Assembly: GCF_022347285.1 (NCBI RefSeq)
Contig: NZ_JAKRND010000013.1
Coordinates: 1-64,000, forward strand
DNA: 64,000 nucleotides
Reading direction: 5' to 3'
Source of the DNA: Corynebacterium sp. ACRPH
GTDB lineage: Bacteria > Actinomycetota > Actinomycetes > Mycobacteriales > Mycobacteriaceae
Each line of letters begins with the position of its first letter. Position 1 is the stretch's first letter. Position numbers and translations under genes: made by a program. Positions 63,440-64,000 of the stretch are shown one piece after another. The notes under the pieces were generated by a model that made no database searches, was not told the DNA's origin, and worked only from the letters and a program-made list of their open reading frames with translations.

Positions 63440-64000
63440 ATGAAGATTGTCGAGTATCCCGTTGCCCTATTCCTGAAGGCATGGCATTACCTTTTTGCCG
63501 ATATTTTTGGCTGGGATGCAGCGCAATCTTGGTTGCTGGCACTTGTGCTTCTGATCGTCACCGTTCGGTCGCTGCTTTTGCCTTTCGTCTACCGGCAGTC
63601 TTATTCCAGCCGTATTTTGATTAACATCCGTCCAAAGGTTTTTCGGCTGGAGCAGGAATACAGCGATGATAAAACGGCGGAAGGGCGCAAAGAGCTGGGA
63701 AAGAGGCGACGCGAGCTACAGAAGGAGCACGAATATCGCTTCTCCGATGGTTGCATTCCCGCGCTAATCCAAATTCCGGTCCTGATTGGCCTGTACCGCA
63801 TGCTCATCCACGTCACCAGTCCGGATCCGGAAATCAACGCTTCCGTCAACGGCTTTGGCCCTCTGAATGCCGAGGAAGTCCAGTCACTGCTTTCCGCAAA
63901 GCTCTTCGGGGTGCCCATGGCCGCCTACGTGCAGATGTCGGATTCGCAGTTCGCGGAAATCCACACCACGCAGGAGCAGGTCTTTTGGGTGGTGTTCCCC
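63440..64000 (+). CDS. YidC/Oxa1 family membrane protein insertase, 3' end outside the window
   Basis: The first 187 codons are seen. Helix IVEYPVALFLKAWHYLF, then WLLALVLLIVTVRSLLLPFVYRQ, a basic cytoplasmic loop (RRELQKEHEYRF) and CIPALIQIPVLIGLYRMLIH are the YidC core pattern, with the conserved Arg in VRSLLLP. Inserts membrane proteins. It is not beside rnpA or rpmH, so it may be a second paralogue. GC is lower here than in the neighbours. ATG at 63440. Whether the gene is complete cannot be judged. Confidence 0.88.
   Translation, partial: MKIVEYPVALFLKAWHYLFADIFGWDAAQSWLLALVLLIVTVRSLLLPFVYRQSYSSRILINIRPKVFRLEQEYSDDKTAEGRKELGKRRRELQKEHEYRFSDGCIPALIQIPVLIGLYRMLIHVTSPDPEINASVNGFGPLNAEEVQSLLSAKLFGVPMAAYVQMSDSQFAEIHTTQEQVFWVVFP

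Overview
This window is chromosomal DNA from a high-GC, mycolic-acid-producing actinobacterium, almost certainly a Corynebacterium. Three things point there: a mycolate condensation block (accD, pks13, fadD32, cutinase-like esterase, two mycolyltransferases), an arabinogalactan block (ubiA, PAP2 phosphatase, glfT2, glf), and a serS / septum-formation / zincin / phosphoglycerate mutase / pheA block. All follow the gene order known for C. glutamicum and M. tuberculosis. The species cannot be fixed from the window.

Layout. 1-3.7 kb: an accessory-looking stretch with an SRPBCC protein, a DUF2231 membrane protein and a broken lipoprotein gene, bracketed by two diverged ~126-bp inverted-repeat elements. 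3.7-12.3 kb: pckG, two unknown genes, trmB, an MmpL3-like RND transporter, an LPG-synthase-like membrane protein and a DUF3054 protein. 12.4-18.9 kb: Tat-exported PhoX phosphatase, a divergent LysR/MFS pair, and a compact DUF6230 / DUF6114 / proline-rich secreted three-gene module. 18.9-33.0 kb (all minus strand): accD3, pks13, fadD32, Rv3802c-like esterase, DUF732 lipoprotein, LGFP mycolyltransferase and a second mycolyltransferase, which make, export and transfer mycolates. 33.4-40.4 kb: ubiA, PAP2, glfT2, an EamA exporter, a decayed AAA ATPase and glf. The aftB gene expected between the mycolyltransferase and ubiA is missing. 40.5-47.5 kb: a PGPGW-type membrane protein, HAD phosphatase, acyltransferase, serS, septum-formation protein, zincin, phosphoglycerate mutase and pheA. 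47.6-64 kb: amidase, CPBP protease, LCP ligase, DUF5926 protein, GDPD, ldh, sodA, LppP/LprE lipoprotein, msrA, a TM0106-type RecB-like nuclease, DUF6474 protein, phoD, lsr2, DUF2020 lipoprotein, a small membrane protein with a class E sortase, and the start of a YidC-family insertase cut by the window end. No tRNA, rRNA, CRISPR or intact insertion sequence was seen.

The most unusual signal is a dispersed ~18-bp motif, consensus near GGGGCGTCACNAAGAAAG, found at least 25 times in both orientations. It lies in intergenic DNA, in terminator stems, and inside genes in several reading frames, mostly in linkers and protein tails. Its density (about one per 2.5 kb) and frame independence resemble DNA uptake sequences or another genome-wide protein-binding site. 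I do not know of a description of it.
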